From Alphaproteobacteria bacterium (lineage in GTDB: Bacteria > Pseudomonadota > Alphaproteobacteria > Rhizobiales > Hyphomicrobiaceae): a stretch of 56,301 nt of DNA. The stretch lies in contig JAHJQI010000100.1 in NCBI GenBank assembly GCA_018819265.1, positions 1-56,301 on the forward strand, written 5' to 3'. Position 1 is the first letter of the stretch, and every line of letters starts with the position of its first letter. Below are positions 35,990 through 42,941 of this stretch, in pieces. Below the pieces are notes generated by a model, which was not told the DNA's origin, did not search any database, and was given only the letters and a program-made list of their open reading frames with translations. The translations under genes were made by a program, and so were the position numbers.

Positions 35990-36571
35990 TCATCCGATGA
36001 TCGGCACGCCGATCAGGTAGGGATGCCCGTAATAGGCCATCAGCAGGTAAAGCGTCAGGCCGACGCCGACCACGATAGCGTCGTTGAAGACCGGGACCCC
36101 CTCGGCACTCCGTCCCATGTCGCCGCGCCGCTTCAGCGAGATCCGGTCGAACACCGCATAGGCCAGGAACGAGCCGAACAGCACGAGGGAGGCGGCATCC
36201 CCATTCGCTAGCAGGTGTGCAAGTGCCCAGATTTTGACCGCCACCAGCATCGGATGCTTCAGCGCAGCCCCGATCCGCGAAGGAATGTAGGCGGCCGCGA
36301 GGAAAATGAACGAAACCAGCATCAACGCCAGCGCCAGATGCTTGCTCCACACCGGAGCTTCGAACAGCACCGGATTCTTCGAGCCTAGATAGTGCTGCAT
36401 CCTCGCGTAGCCCATCACGATTACGACGAACGCCGCCAGAGAAGCCGCCGCGAAGACGCCCTTGTAGGCCCCCTCGCCGAGCCGCGCGATCAGCCCTTCG
36501 CGAAGTTCCCGATTGGCGGGAATGAGATGGATGGTGAAGAACACGACCAACCCGACGATCAAAAGCACCAT
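35990..36571 (-). CDS. NnrU-family membrane protein
   Basis: 193 residues from the ATG at 36571, behind GGGGGGTT; the longer frame starts at 36586 within that G-run. About six membrane segments. Family hallmarks are VVFFTIHLIPANRELREGL, ALKHPMLVAVKIWALAHLLANGD and SLVLFGSFLAYAVFDRISLKRRG. NnrU was found in denitrification regulons, and relatives take part in carotenoid or heme-related chemistry. No denitrification gene is near, so the role is open. Confidence 0.9.
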   Translation of the reverse strand: MVLLIVGLVVFFTIHLIPANRELREGLIARLGEGAYKGVFAAASLAAFVVIVMGYARMQHYLGSKNPVLFEAPVWSKHLALALMLVSFIFLAAAYIPSRIGAALKHPMLVAVKIWALAHLLANGDAASLVLFGSFLAYAVFDRISLKRRGDMGRSAEGVPVFNDAIVVGVGLTLYLLMAYYGHPYLIGVPIIG

Positions 36572-36935
36572 AACGTAACCCCCCATTTCGGTTCGGCATG
36601 GGTATGTCCCATGACGGCCGCGAACTTGACGCCCACTTCATGCCATGCCGGCCACTGTCAGGCTACACACACCGATGCCGCCGGCCGGTCGAAATTCGAG
36701 CAGACGCCCACGGAACATATTGCCTCGGGGCAGCAGGCAATATACTGTGGATAACTGACCGGGCGGGTTCGGTCGAAAGCGTCATAAGTGCGCGCGGAAA
36801 CGGGGAAGAGAGCCTGAGTAGCGGCGGGCTTGGGGTCGATGGAGGGTGTATGAGTGCTCCAGTGACCCATAATCGGCAGGTCAGCCTGCCGACATGGACG
36901 AACGTGACCTGCCTTGCCGGCGGGGAGCGTAAGCA
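36572..36935. promoter_or_regulatory. Intergenic region with two inverted repeats
   Basis: TATTGCCT (36718-36725) pairs with AGGCAATA (36735-36742). CGGCAGG (36874-36880) pairs with CCTGCCG (36885-36891), 45 bases before the next ATG, which has GGCGGGGAG upstream. Either could be an operator or leader hairpin. No gene is supported. Confidence 0.4.
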
Positions 36936-37553
36936 ATGATGTTCCAGATTTTTGCCACCGGCACGAGAAGCGCGGGGCGTCACGAGAATTCGACTCGCGC
37001 GATCGAATTGGTTCCGATCGACGCCGAAGCAGACGACGACGACGCTTCCTTGCGCATTGAGAAGGAATTGGCTGTCCTCCTTGCCCGCAAGCCCAAGCAT
37101 CGCACGAAGCCAGCCGCCGCCGACTCGCGCCACGACGATGAAGCTCCGTTGGCGCTCATGGACGAGGAAGTCGCCAGCACGCCGGGCGAATCCGACGAAG
37201 CTGCAACACCGGAAAGAATTCGCAAAACAGCTGCTGAGAAGGTCAGCGGCGTCGAACCGGCTTCGAAGGTTCAAACACACCAGCCAGGCGAATCCACGAC
37301 GCGCGACAGGTGGATGAAATCGACCCGTCGCAGCCGCCGCTCGAATCTTTTCCGCAAGACCGCATCCGTCGTCATCACGCTCGTCGTCACCGCGTTCATA
37401 ATCTCGATCGTGGCTGCAATCCTGTTCGGCCTGCCCGACGGCTTCAAGGACCTGCTTGCCTCGAATGCGCGCACCGCGGCAATCGCCGGCACAATCGATG
37501 CGGCAGTCGCACTCGAGCCCGTGTCGCCACGCCTGAGATGGGTGTCGAATTAG
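36936..37553 (+). CDS. Hypothetical protein with one C-terminal membrane segment
   Basis: 205 residues. The first 125 are hydrophilic and charged (Glu, Asp, Arg, Lys, Ala) and probably disordered. One membrane helix follows at about 145-168 (SVVITLVVTAFIISIVAAILFG), then about 35 residues. The orientation is likely N-inside because of RRSRRSNLFRK before the helix. I cannot name a family. Its stop codon TAG is the first three bases of a palindromic element (37551-37614), so the element fixes the C-terminus. Confidence 0.7.
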   Translation: MMFQIFATGTRSAGRHENSTRAIELVPIDAEADDDDASLRIEKELAVLLARKPKHRTKPAAADSRHDDEAPLALMDEEVASTPGESDEAATPERIRKTAAEKVSGVEPASKVQTHQPGESTTRDRWMKSTRRSRRSNLFRKTASVVITLVVTAFIISIVAAILFGLPDGFKDLLASNARTAAIAGTIDAAVALEPVSPRLRWVSN

Positions 37554-37614
37554 AGCAACTTTATCCGATCCAGGAACCGCCGAAGGTGGTTCCGTCAGAT
37601 CGGATGTTGCACTA
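37551..37614. repeat. CTAGAGCA-family palindrome (copy 6) between convergent genes
   Basis: TAGAGCAACTTTATCCGATC pairs with GATCGGATGTTGCACTA. The core is GGAACCGCC-GAA-GGTGGTTCC, with one G-T pair. The left TAG is the stop codon of the plus-strand gene, and CTA at the right end (37612-37614) is the stop codon of the minus-strand gene. The right end has GCACTA instead of GCTCTA. Confidence 0.9.
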
Positions 37615-38550
37615 CGGCAGATAGCCCTTGTCGAGGTCCATCTCCTGGCGCGCGGCAATCGTCCCGTCGGCGCCGCGCAACTCCGCCGCCCATGCCAGAT
37701 GCGTCCCGCTTTCTGGAGCGCTGTGCGAGCTGAGTTCGAACAGCAGCCGCTCCCCCGGCTTGATCGACAGTTCGCTCTCGAGTGGAAAGTAAAGCTGCTC
37801 CCAGTGCGTCGCCGGCGCATCCGGCCCCGTCGATAGACGCAGATCCTCGCCAAAGTCCGCCACCCACCAGGCGGCAAACCCATAGACCGTCGCGGCATCT
37901 GCAATGTCCCAACTCAGCGATCCCGAGCGGCCCGGATCGGCGGCATCGCCGAAATCGACCCGGTCCCATTCCCGCACCGAGTCCGCCAACAGTTCTGCCG
38001 CCGGCATCGACCGCACATACGCATTGTTGAGGCTCATCGACTGCGGCAGCGAAAGATCGAGGCCGTAGGCTTCCCCCGTCTCCCCCCAGACCCGCAGTTC
38101 GCTATTGAGACGCGGCGCGATCACCGGGGCCGCGAATTGCGCGACCGAACGCGGCAGGATCACCCCGCCCGGTTTGAGGAAGCGTTTCCGCGCATCGTTC
38201 AGCGTCGTGATGATGTCTTCTTCGAACGCGTAGTTGCCAAGCGTCTCCGAGATGATGACGTCGACCGGCGGCGGCTCCTCCATCTCGGTCGAATGACACG
38301 GCATGACAAAGCAGTTCTCGAATCCGCTCGCCGCAATCACTTCTTCGGCGACGCCTGCGACCTCGGCGGCTTCATAAAGAAAAACATCCCTTGCCCCGAG
38401 CCGCGCCGCCATCAAACCGAGGAGCCCGGTCCCGGCACCGATGTCGGCAACGACCGTTTCTCCGGGGACGATGACCCGCTTCAAGGCCTCGAACAGAACG
38501 CGGTTGCGCACATGGTCGGCAATCAGCGTCCGGTGATATTCGATGCGCAT
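37612..38550 (-). CDS. PRMT-like class I SAM-dependent methyltransferase
   Basis: 312 residues with the layout of protein arginine methyltransferases. Motif I is VADIGAGTGLL (34-44) with the acidic SAM-ribose residue E60. The double-E loop is SETLGNYAFEE; E102 and E111 are nine residues apart, as in PRMT1. A THW loop (T248-H249-W250, in APATHWEQLYF) occurs in the C-terminal beta barrel. The N-terminal YFxxY helix of eukaryotic PRMTs is missing, and the start YHRTLIADHVRN replaces the usual HEEMLKDEVR segment. It is often annotated only as a methyltransferase or ribosomal protein L11 methyltransferase-like. The substrate is unknown. The gene is 13 bases after the SpoU/TrmH gene. Confidence 0.82.
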   Translation of the reverse strand: MRIEYHRTLIADHVRNRVLFEALKRVIVPGETVVADIGAGTGLLGLMAARLGARDVFLYEAAEVAGVAEEVIAASGFENCFVMPCHSTEMEEPPPVDVIISETLGNYAFEEDIITTLNDARKRFLKPGGVILPRSVAQFAAPVIAPRLNSELRVWGETGEAYGLDLSLPQSMSLNNAYVRSMPAAELLADSVREWDRVDFGDAADPGRSGSLSWDIADAATVYGFAAWWVADFGEDLRLSTGPDAPATHWEQLYFPLESELSIKPGERLLFELSSHSAPESGTHLAWAAELRGADGTIAARQEMDLDKGYLP

Positions 38551-38563
38551 CGCTGGGGTGCCT

Positions 38564-39421
38564 TCACATGGTCAGGTAACGGCCGCGGATCTGGTACAGC
38601 GTCAGAGCCGTCGCGACCGCAAGATTGAGGGAATCGAGCCGTCCCGCCATCGGGATTTTCACGCGCCGCGAACACGCAGCCGTCAGCTCCGCCGACAGGC
38701 CCGGCCCCTCGCTACCCATGACGACCAGCACCGGCTCGCGATACTTCGCGGTTCGGAAATCCTCCGCCCCGCTCAAGTGCAGCCCGACGACATCGCCGGG
38801 CCAATCCGCCCGCCACGCGAGGAATGCTTCGCGCGTCATCTGCACGATTGGCACCGCGAACACCGACCCCATTGTTGCCCGGATGCATTCGCGCGAATAC
38901 GGATCGCAGCAATTGCCAGCGAGGATCACCCCTCGCGCACCGACCGCATCGAGCGTGCGAATGATTGTCCCGAGATTTCCCGGATCGCGCACCTCCTCGA
39001 GAACGAGCCAGAGATCGTTCTTGCCGACTGTGTTGCCTGGAGGGGCCTCCGCCCAGCGCTGCTGAAAGACGCCGAGCACCGCCTGCGGGTTGTCTTTAGA
39101 GGCCAGCTTTGTCAGGATCGCCGGCGTGACTTCGAGCACCTCGACGCCGTCCCGGAGCGCGTCGGAAATGAGAGAACGCACCGCAGCGCTTGACGCGCCG
39201 CCCGGTTCGAAGACGAGCGTTTCAGGTCGCCATCCCGCCTCCCGCGCACTGATTAGCACCGACGCCCCCTCGGCCACGAACAGCCCGGTTTCGCGGCGCA
39301 CCTTGCGCATCTCGAGCGCGCGGATCGACTTGACGCGATCGTTCTGCAGACTGGAGATCGCCTTCGCCTGTGAAGCGGCAGCCGGTTTTTCCCGCGAGCT
39401 ATGGCGGCGCAGATCACGCAT
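38564..39421 (-). CDS. SpoU/TrmH-family RNA methyltransferase
   Basis: 285 residues. An N-terminal substrate-binding domain (NDRVKSIRALEMRKVRRETGLFVAEG) precedes a SPOUT domain with its three motifs: EEVRDPGNLGTIIRT, VLVVMGSEGPGLS, and IPMAGRLDSLNLAVATAL, which forms the deep knot. It 2'-O-methylates an RNA ribose, probably rRNA or tRNA; the position cannot be read from sequence. It overlaps the upstream methyltransferase gene by eight bases. Confidence 0.92.
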   Translation of the reverse strand: MRDLRRHSSREKPAAASQAKAISSLQNDRVKSIRALEMRKVRRETGLFVAEGASVLISAREAGWRPETLVFEPGGASSAAVRSLISDALRDGVEVLEVTPAILTKLASKDNPQAVLGVFQQRWAEAPPGNTVGKNDLWLVLEEVRDPGNLGTIIRTLDAVGARGVILAGNCCDPYSRECIRATMGSVFAVPIVQMTREAFLAWRADWPGDVVGLHLSGAEDFRTAKYREPVLVVMGSEGPGLSAELTAACSRRVKIPMAGRLDSLNLAVATALTLYQIRGRYLTM

Positions 39422-40448
39422 GCGCCGACCACCGCACGAAAAGCGATGTCGGCACCAACGCCTTGCCGTCTTTCGAGCGGATCGCCAGTTCGCCGACCTC
39501 CATCGATCCGCCAGCCTGCGCCATCTTCTCCGCGACCAGTTCGGCGAACGCCAATGCGGATGCGCGAATGGCGTAGACGGTCAGCACTATCGCGGCATGC
39601 TTGTCGGCGGCAAGCGCCGCGCAGTCGTCCATCAGAGCCGGCAGGTCGGCGAAAAGCTCCCACGTCTCGTTCTTGGGCCCGCGCCCGAACTTCGGCGGAT
39701 CGACGAGCAGTACGTGATAGTCGCGACCACGGCGAACTTCGCGCGCGGTGAATTTTCGAGCGTCATCGAGCATCCAGCGGATCGGCGCGGCGTTGAGCTT
39801 CGAGGCCGCCTGATTGTCTTTTCCCCATTGGATGGCTTTCTTGGACGCATCGACGTGCACGACTTCCGCGCCTGCCGCCGCCGCGAGAAGCGAAGCTGCG
39901 CCCGTATAGCCGAACAGGTTCAGAACTCGGGGCCGTTCGACACCGGCAGCCTTGGCCGCTGCTATTTTTTCCAGCATCCATTGCCAGTGCGGCATCTGCT
40001 CGGGAAACAGCCCCAGGTGCCATAGCCCCTGCAGCCGGCACAGCATGGTGATGTCGTCGACCCGCCCAACACCGGCTTGCCGAGTGTTGGGAGTCAAAGA
40101 GCCACCGGCTTGCACCCCAACACCAGCCTGCTGAGTGTTGGGAGTCAAAGAGACACCAGCCTGCTGAGTGTTGGCCAAAAGAGCTACAGGCCAGCTCTCG
40201 GGCACAGCACGCTCGATGCGCCACTTGCCCTTGTCCTCGTCGTCGCCCGATGCTGAGAAGACGGCGTGCGCCTGCGCCCAGCGATCCGCGGAAAGCCGCC
40301 GCCGCCATAAGGCCTGCGGTTCCGGCCTGTCGACGACGATATCGCCGAACCGCTCGAGCTTCCGCCCGCCCCCGGAATCGAGAAGCTCGTAGCCCGGAAA
40401 GCCTCGGGTTTCGATCAGGTCGTAGGTTTTGGGAACGCTCAGCGACAT
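39414..40448 (-). CDS. RlmI-like class I rRNA methyltransferase with an in-frame palindromic repeat insert
   Basis: 344 residues. SAM motif I is VLNLFGYTGAASLLAAAAGA, motif IV is VLLVDPPKFGRGP; HLGLFPEQMPHWQWM is the family's conserved lead-in. The family includes RlmI and RlmK, which methylate 23S rRNA, but the PUA domain is absent. Residues ~92-128 are an unusual insert with two near-identical segments NTQQAGVSLTP and NTQQAGVG and a third NTRQAGVG. It falls just before the beta strand that leads to GLWHLGLFPEQ, a likely surface hairpin. The inserted DNA is related to intergenic palindromes 1 kb away (see findings). Confidence 0.88.
   Translation of the reverse strand: MSLSVPKTYDLIETRGFPGYELLDSGGGRKLERFGDIVVDRPEPQALWRRRLSADRWAQAHAVFSASGDDEDKGKWRIERAVPESWPVALLANTQQAGVSLTPNTQQAGVGVQAGGSLTPNTRQAGVGRVDDITMLCRLQGLWHLGLFPEQMPHWQWMLEKIAAAKAAGVERPRVLNLFGYTGAASLLAAAAGAEVVHVDASKKAIQWGKDNQAASKLNAAPIRWMLDDARKFTAREVRRGRDYHVLLVDPPKFGRGPKNETWELFADLPALMDDCAALAADKHAAIVLTVYAIRASALAFAELVAEKMAQAGGSMEVGELAIRSKDGKALVPTSLFVRWSAHA
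40066..40174. repeat. Coding palindromic repeats inside the RlmI-like gene
   Basis: Three related units: CCAACAC...GTGTTGG at 40066-40090, at 40117-40141, and a partial unit at 40153-40174. GAGTCAAAGAG follows the first two (40091-40101 and 40142-40152). Spacings are 51 and 33 bases, both multiples of three, so the reading frame is kept. The first two units are themselves inverted repeats. Confidence 0.9.
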
Positions 40449-40526
40449 GCCGGTCGGGATGCTCGGTGAAATGGAAGCTGCCAGCTAGCACGAGGCGACA
40501 CCGGCGTCGAGCGGCCCTTGCATCGC

Positions 40527-40901
40527 CTAAAGGCTCTCGTTCGTCCGCCGGATGCGCTGCGCCATGAGCTGCATCACCGTCAGCGCGAACTTCGGGCTCT
40601 GCTGGATGAGCCCGAGAAACCCCGGCTGCTCCACCACAGCGATTTCGCAAGGCTCCAGCGCCACCGCCGTCGCCGAACGCGGGCTGCCGTCGATCAGCGC
40701 CATCTCGCCGAAAAGCCCGCCCGGGCCGACGTTTTCGAGGATAATTCCGCCGGTCTTGATCGCGACCTTGCCCGTGCGGACAATGAACATCGCCGAACCG
40801 GTATCGCCTGCAAGGAAGATCTTCTCGTCGGCCGCGAACTTCTTGACCGGAATATTGCCTTGCGCCAGCAGGGAGAAATCGAAGTGCGGATTTTCGGTCA
40901 T
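40527..40901 (-). CDS. Single-domain cyclic-nucleotide-binding protein (Crp family, no DNA-binding domain)
   Basis: 124 residues from the ATG at 40901. It forms only a cNMP-binding beta barrel. The phosphate cassette is LFGEMALIDGSPRSATAVA, with the Glu and Arg that contact the nucleotide. A short C-terminal helix follows (LMAQRIRRTNESL), and there is no helix-turn-helix. It could sense cAMP or cGMP and act through partner proteins. It lies 78 bases upstream of the methyltransferase cluster on the same strand, so it may be its first gene. Confidence 0.88.
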   Translation of the reverse strand: MTENPHFDFSLLAQGNIPVKKFAADEKIFLAGDTGSAMFIVRTGKVAIKTGGIILENVGPGGLFGEMALIDGSPRSATAVALEPCEIAVVEQPGFLGLIQQSPKFALTVMQLMAQRIRRTNESL

Positions 40902-40992
40902 AGGCCTCATCCGGGCATTGCTGCGATGAAGAGCTGCTCTCCAAGTCTATGCACTAAACCCATCAAATCTCAACACGCTCAAAAAACGCAAC

Positions 40993-41150
40993 ATGTAGGG
41001 CGCATTAGCGTAAGCGTAATGCGCCGCCACGCGGACTCAAAAAAACAGAACATGCAGGGCGCATTAGCTCCCCAACATGGGCTTGCCCAATGTTGGAAAG
41101 GAGCGTAATGCGGCGCCAGCGGTGGATTACGCTTCGCTAATCCACCCTAC
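40993..41150. repeat. Composite palindromic repeat, copy 1
   Basis: Three parts. First, TAGGGCGCATTAGCG-TAA-GCGTAATGCGCC (40996-41025). Second, AGGGCGCATTAGCTC...GAGCGTAATGCGGC (41056-41117), which carries inside it a separate palindrome CCAACATGGG...CCCAATGTTGG (41072-41096). Third, GGTGGATTACG...CTAATCCACCCTAC (41121-41150). The same parts recur in the same order 185 bases later. Confidence 0.92.
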
Positions 41151-41180
41151 ACTGACGACTTGCCGTCACCCGATCGGAAC

Positions 41181-41335
41181 AAGTAGGGCGCATTAGCGCA
41201 GCGTAATGCGCCGCCAAGCGGACTAAAAAACAGAACATGCAGGGCGCATTAGCTCCCCAACATGGGCTTGCCCAATGTTGGAAAGGAGCGTAATGCGCCG
41301 CCAGCGGTGGATTACGCTTCGCTAATCCACCCTAC
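41181..41335. repeat. Composite palindromic repeat, copy 2
   Basis: The first hairpin is at about 41183-41214, the nested one at about 41241-41302 with its inner palindrome at 41257-41281, and GGTGGATTACG...CCACCCTAC at 41306-41335. It is almost identical to copy 1; differences include GCGTAAGCG against GCGCAGCG and one fewer A in the A-run. Confidence 0.92.
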
Positions 41336-41578
41336 AGCCTGCTCCAGCGGCACCCTAACCACATCCGTCACCCCGTCGAAGGACGGGGCCCAGACAAATA
41401 TCAGGAAACTGTTGCATTCACACCTCCACGCTGATTGCACCGGCAGGGACCAGATAGCCTCAAGAGCATACGGTTTCGGGGTTCACGTCCCGTATCACGG
41501 ATCGTGGCCGGATCCCGGCCTTCGCCGGGAGGACGTATCAGTTGGAAGGCATCGCAAACCGAGCCGACTCCCTACTCC

Positions 41579-42707
41579 TTACTCCACGTCCTCGACCTCG
41601 ACGCTCGCGCCCGTCACGCGCTGCGCTAGCGCGGCTTCGACGAACTGGTCGATGTCGCCGTCGAGTACGCCCTGCGGATCGGTGCTCTGCGCGCCGGTCC
41701 TCAGATCCTTGACCATCTGATAGGGCTGCAACACGTAGGAGCGGATCTGGTGGCCCCAGCCGATTTCGGTCTTGGAAGCGGCTTCCGCGTTGGCCTTCTC
41801 CTCGCGTTTTTTCAGCTCCAGTTCGTAGAGCCGCGATTTCAGCATCGCCCAGGCGATCGCGCGGTTCTTGATCTGCGAGCGTTCCTGTTGGCTCGCCACC
41901 GCGATTCCGGTCGGGATATGCGTGATGCGAACCGCTGAATCGGTGGTGTTGACGTGCTGGCCGCCGGCTCCCGAGGCACGGTAGGTATCGATCCTGCACT
42001 CGCTTTCGTTGATGTCGATCTCGATGTTGTCGTCGATCACCGGATAGACCCACACGGACGCAAAGCTCGTGTGCCGGCGCGCGTTGGAATCGTAGGGCGA
42101 GATGCGCACCAGCCTGTGCACGCCCGATTCCGTCTTCAGCCAGCCATAGGCGTCTTCACCCTTGATTTCGAGGGTCGCCGATTTGATGCCGGCTTCTTCC
42201 CCGGCGCTCTCTTCGATGAGGTTGACGCGGTAGCCTGCCTTCTCCGCCCAGCGCGAATACATCCGCGCCAGCATCTGCGCCCAGTCCTGGCTTTCCGTGC
42301 CGCCCGCTCCAGCGTGAACTTCGACGAATGCATCCATGCCATCGGCTTCGCCCGACAGCAAGGCCTGCACCGAGCGGCGCTGCGCATCCTGTTCGAGCCT
42401 CGCAAGCTGCTCTTCGCCTTCAGCAACGCTTGCCGCGTCGTTTTCGGCTTCGCCAAGTTCGATCAGCGTGACGCAATCGTCGAGATCGCGCTCCAGGCTT
42501 TCGTAGCTGTTGATCGCGCGGTCCAGCGATTGGCGCTCGCGCATGACTTTCTGCGCCTTCTTCTGGTCGCTCCAGAACGAAGGGTCCTCGGCTTGCGCGT
42601 TCAGTTCTTCAAGGCGGGCTTTGGCTGTATCCCAGTCAAAGATGCCTCCTCAGGAGGGCCATCGCCTCCTTGATGGAATCGACGTGTTTTTGTGGCTCGG
42701 CGCGCAT
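41579..42707 (-). CDS. prfB: Peptide chain release factor 2, with programmed +1 frameshift
   Basis: The gene is read in two frames: 42707-42639 encodes 23 residues ([20 protein letters not shown]...), then a +1 shift skips base 42638, and 42637-41579 encodes the rest, 375 residues in all. The shift site is AGGAGG CAT CTT TGA C: an internal Shine-Dalgarno sequence, CUU as slippery codon, and an in-frame UGA that RF2 itself recognises. After the shift the protein continues [16 protein letters not shown]. The catalytic GGQ lies in [10 protein letters not shown]. The tripeptide that reads stop codons is SPY (RISPYDSN), where E. coli has SPF. RF2 ends translation at UGA and UAA. Confidence 0.96.
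42633..42652 (-). promoter_or_regulatory. RF2 autoregulatory frameshift site
   Basis: On the minus strand the site reads CTGAGGAGGCATCTTTGACT. AGGAGG stands three bases before CTT, the same spacing as in E. coli prfB. Low RF2 makes the ribosome pause at UGA and shift, which raises RF2 synthesis. Confidence 0.95.
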
Positions 42708-42941
42708 GCGCGGCTCCTTGGCAAGGCAGTTGGGGGGAGCGCACGATCGCTTCTGATCGAAAGAGCGCACCAGGAGAGCGCCGATCGTGACTGGTACAGT
42801 CCCCGGTTATGGTGATCAGTCCGTCGATATAGGTTCGAAGCCCTGGCTTGTAAACGAAGGGAAGACCATTACGGCTGTGCCGGGGCAGCGGATTTCAATT
42901 GAATACCGTTTGAAAACCCTGCTGGCGGCGCTCCAGGCCCG

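Larger units (their letters stand above)
40902..41578. other. Repeat-rich intergenic region upstream of prfB's end
   Basis: No gene is supported. It consists of a tandem duplication of nested palindromes (40993-41335), then hairpin-like CACCCCGTCGAAGGACGGGG (about 41369-41388) and CCCGGCCTTCGCCGGGA (about 41516-41532). Open frames across it follow the repeats. Confidence 0.7.

Noticed and set aside
39763..40944. 393-codon open frame on the minus strand spanning two genes
   Set aside because: It runs out of frame through the cyclic-nucleotide-binding gene and the methyltransferase and has no motif of its own.
40993..41335. CRISPR array
   Set aside because: There are only two units, each internally palindromic and without unique spacers of regular length, and no cas gene.
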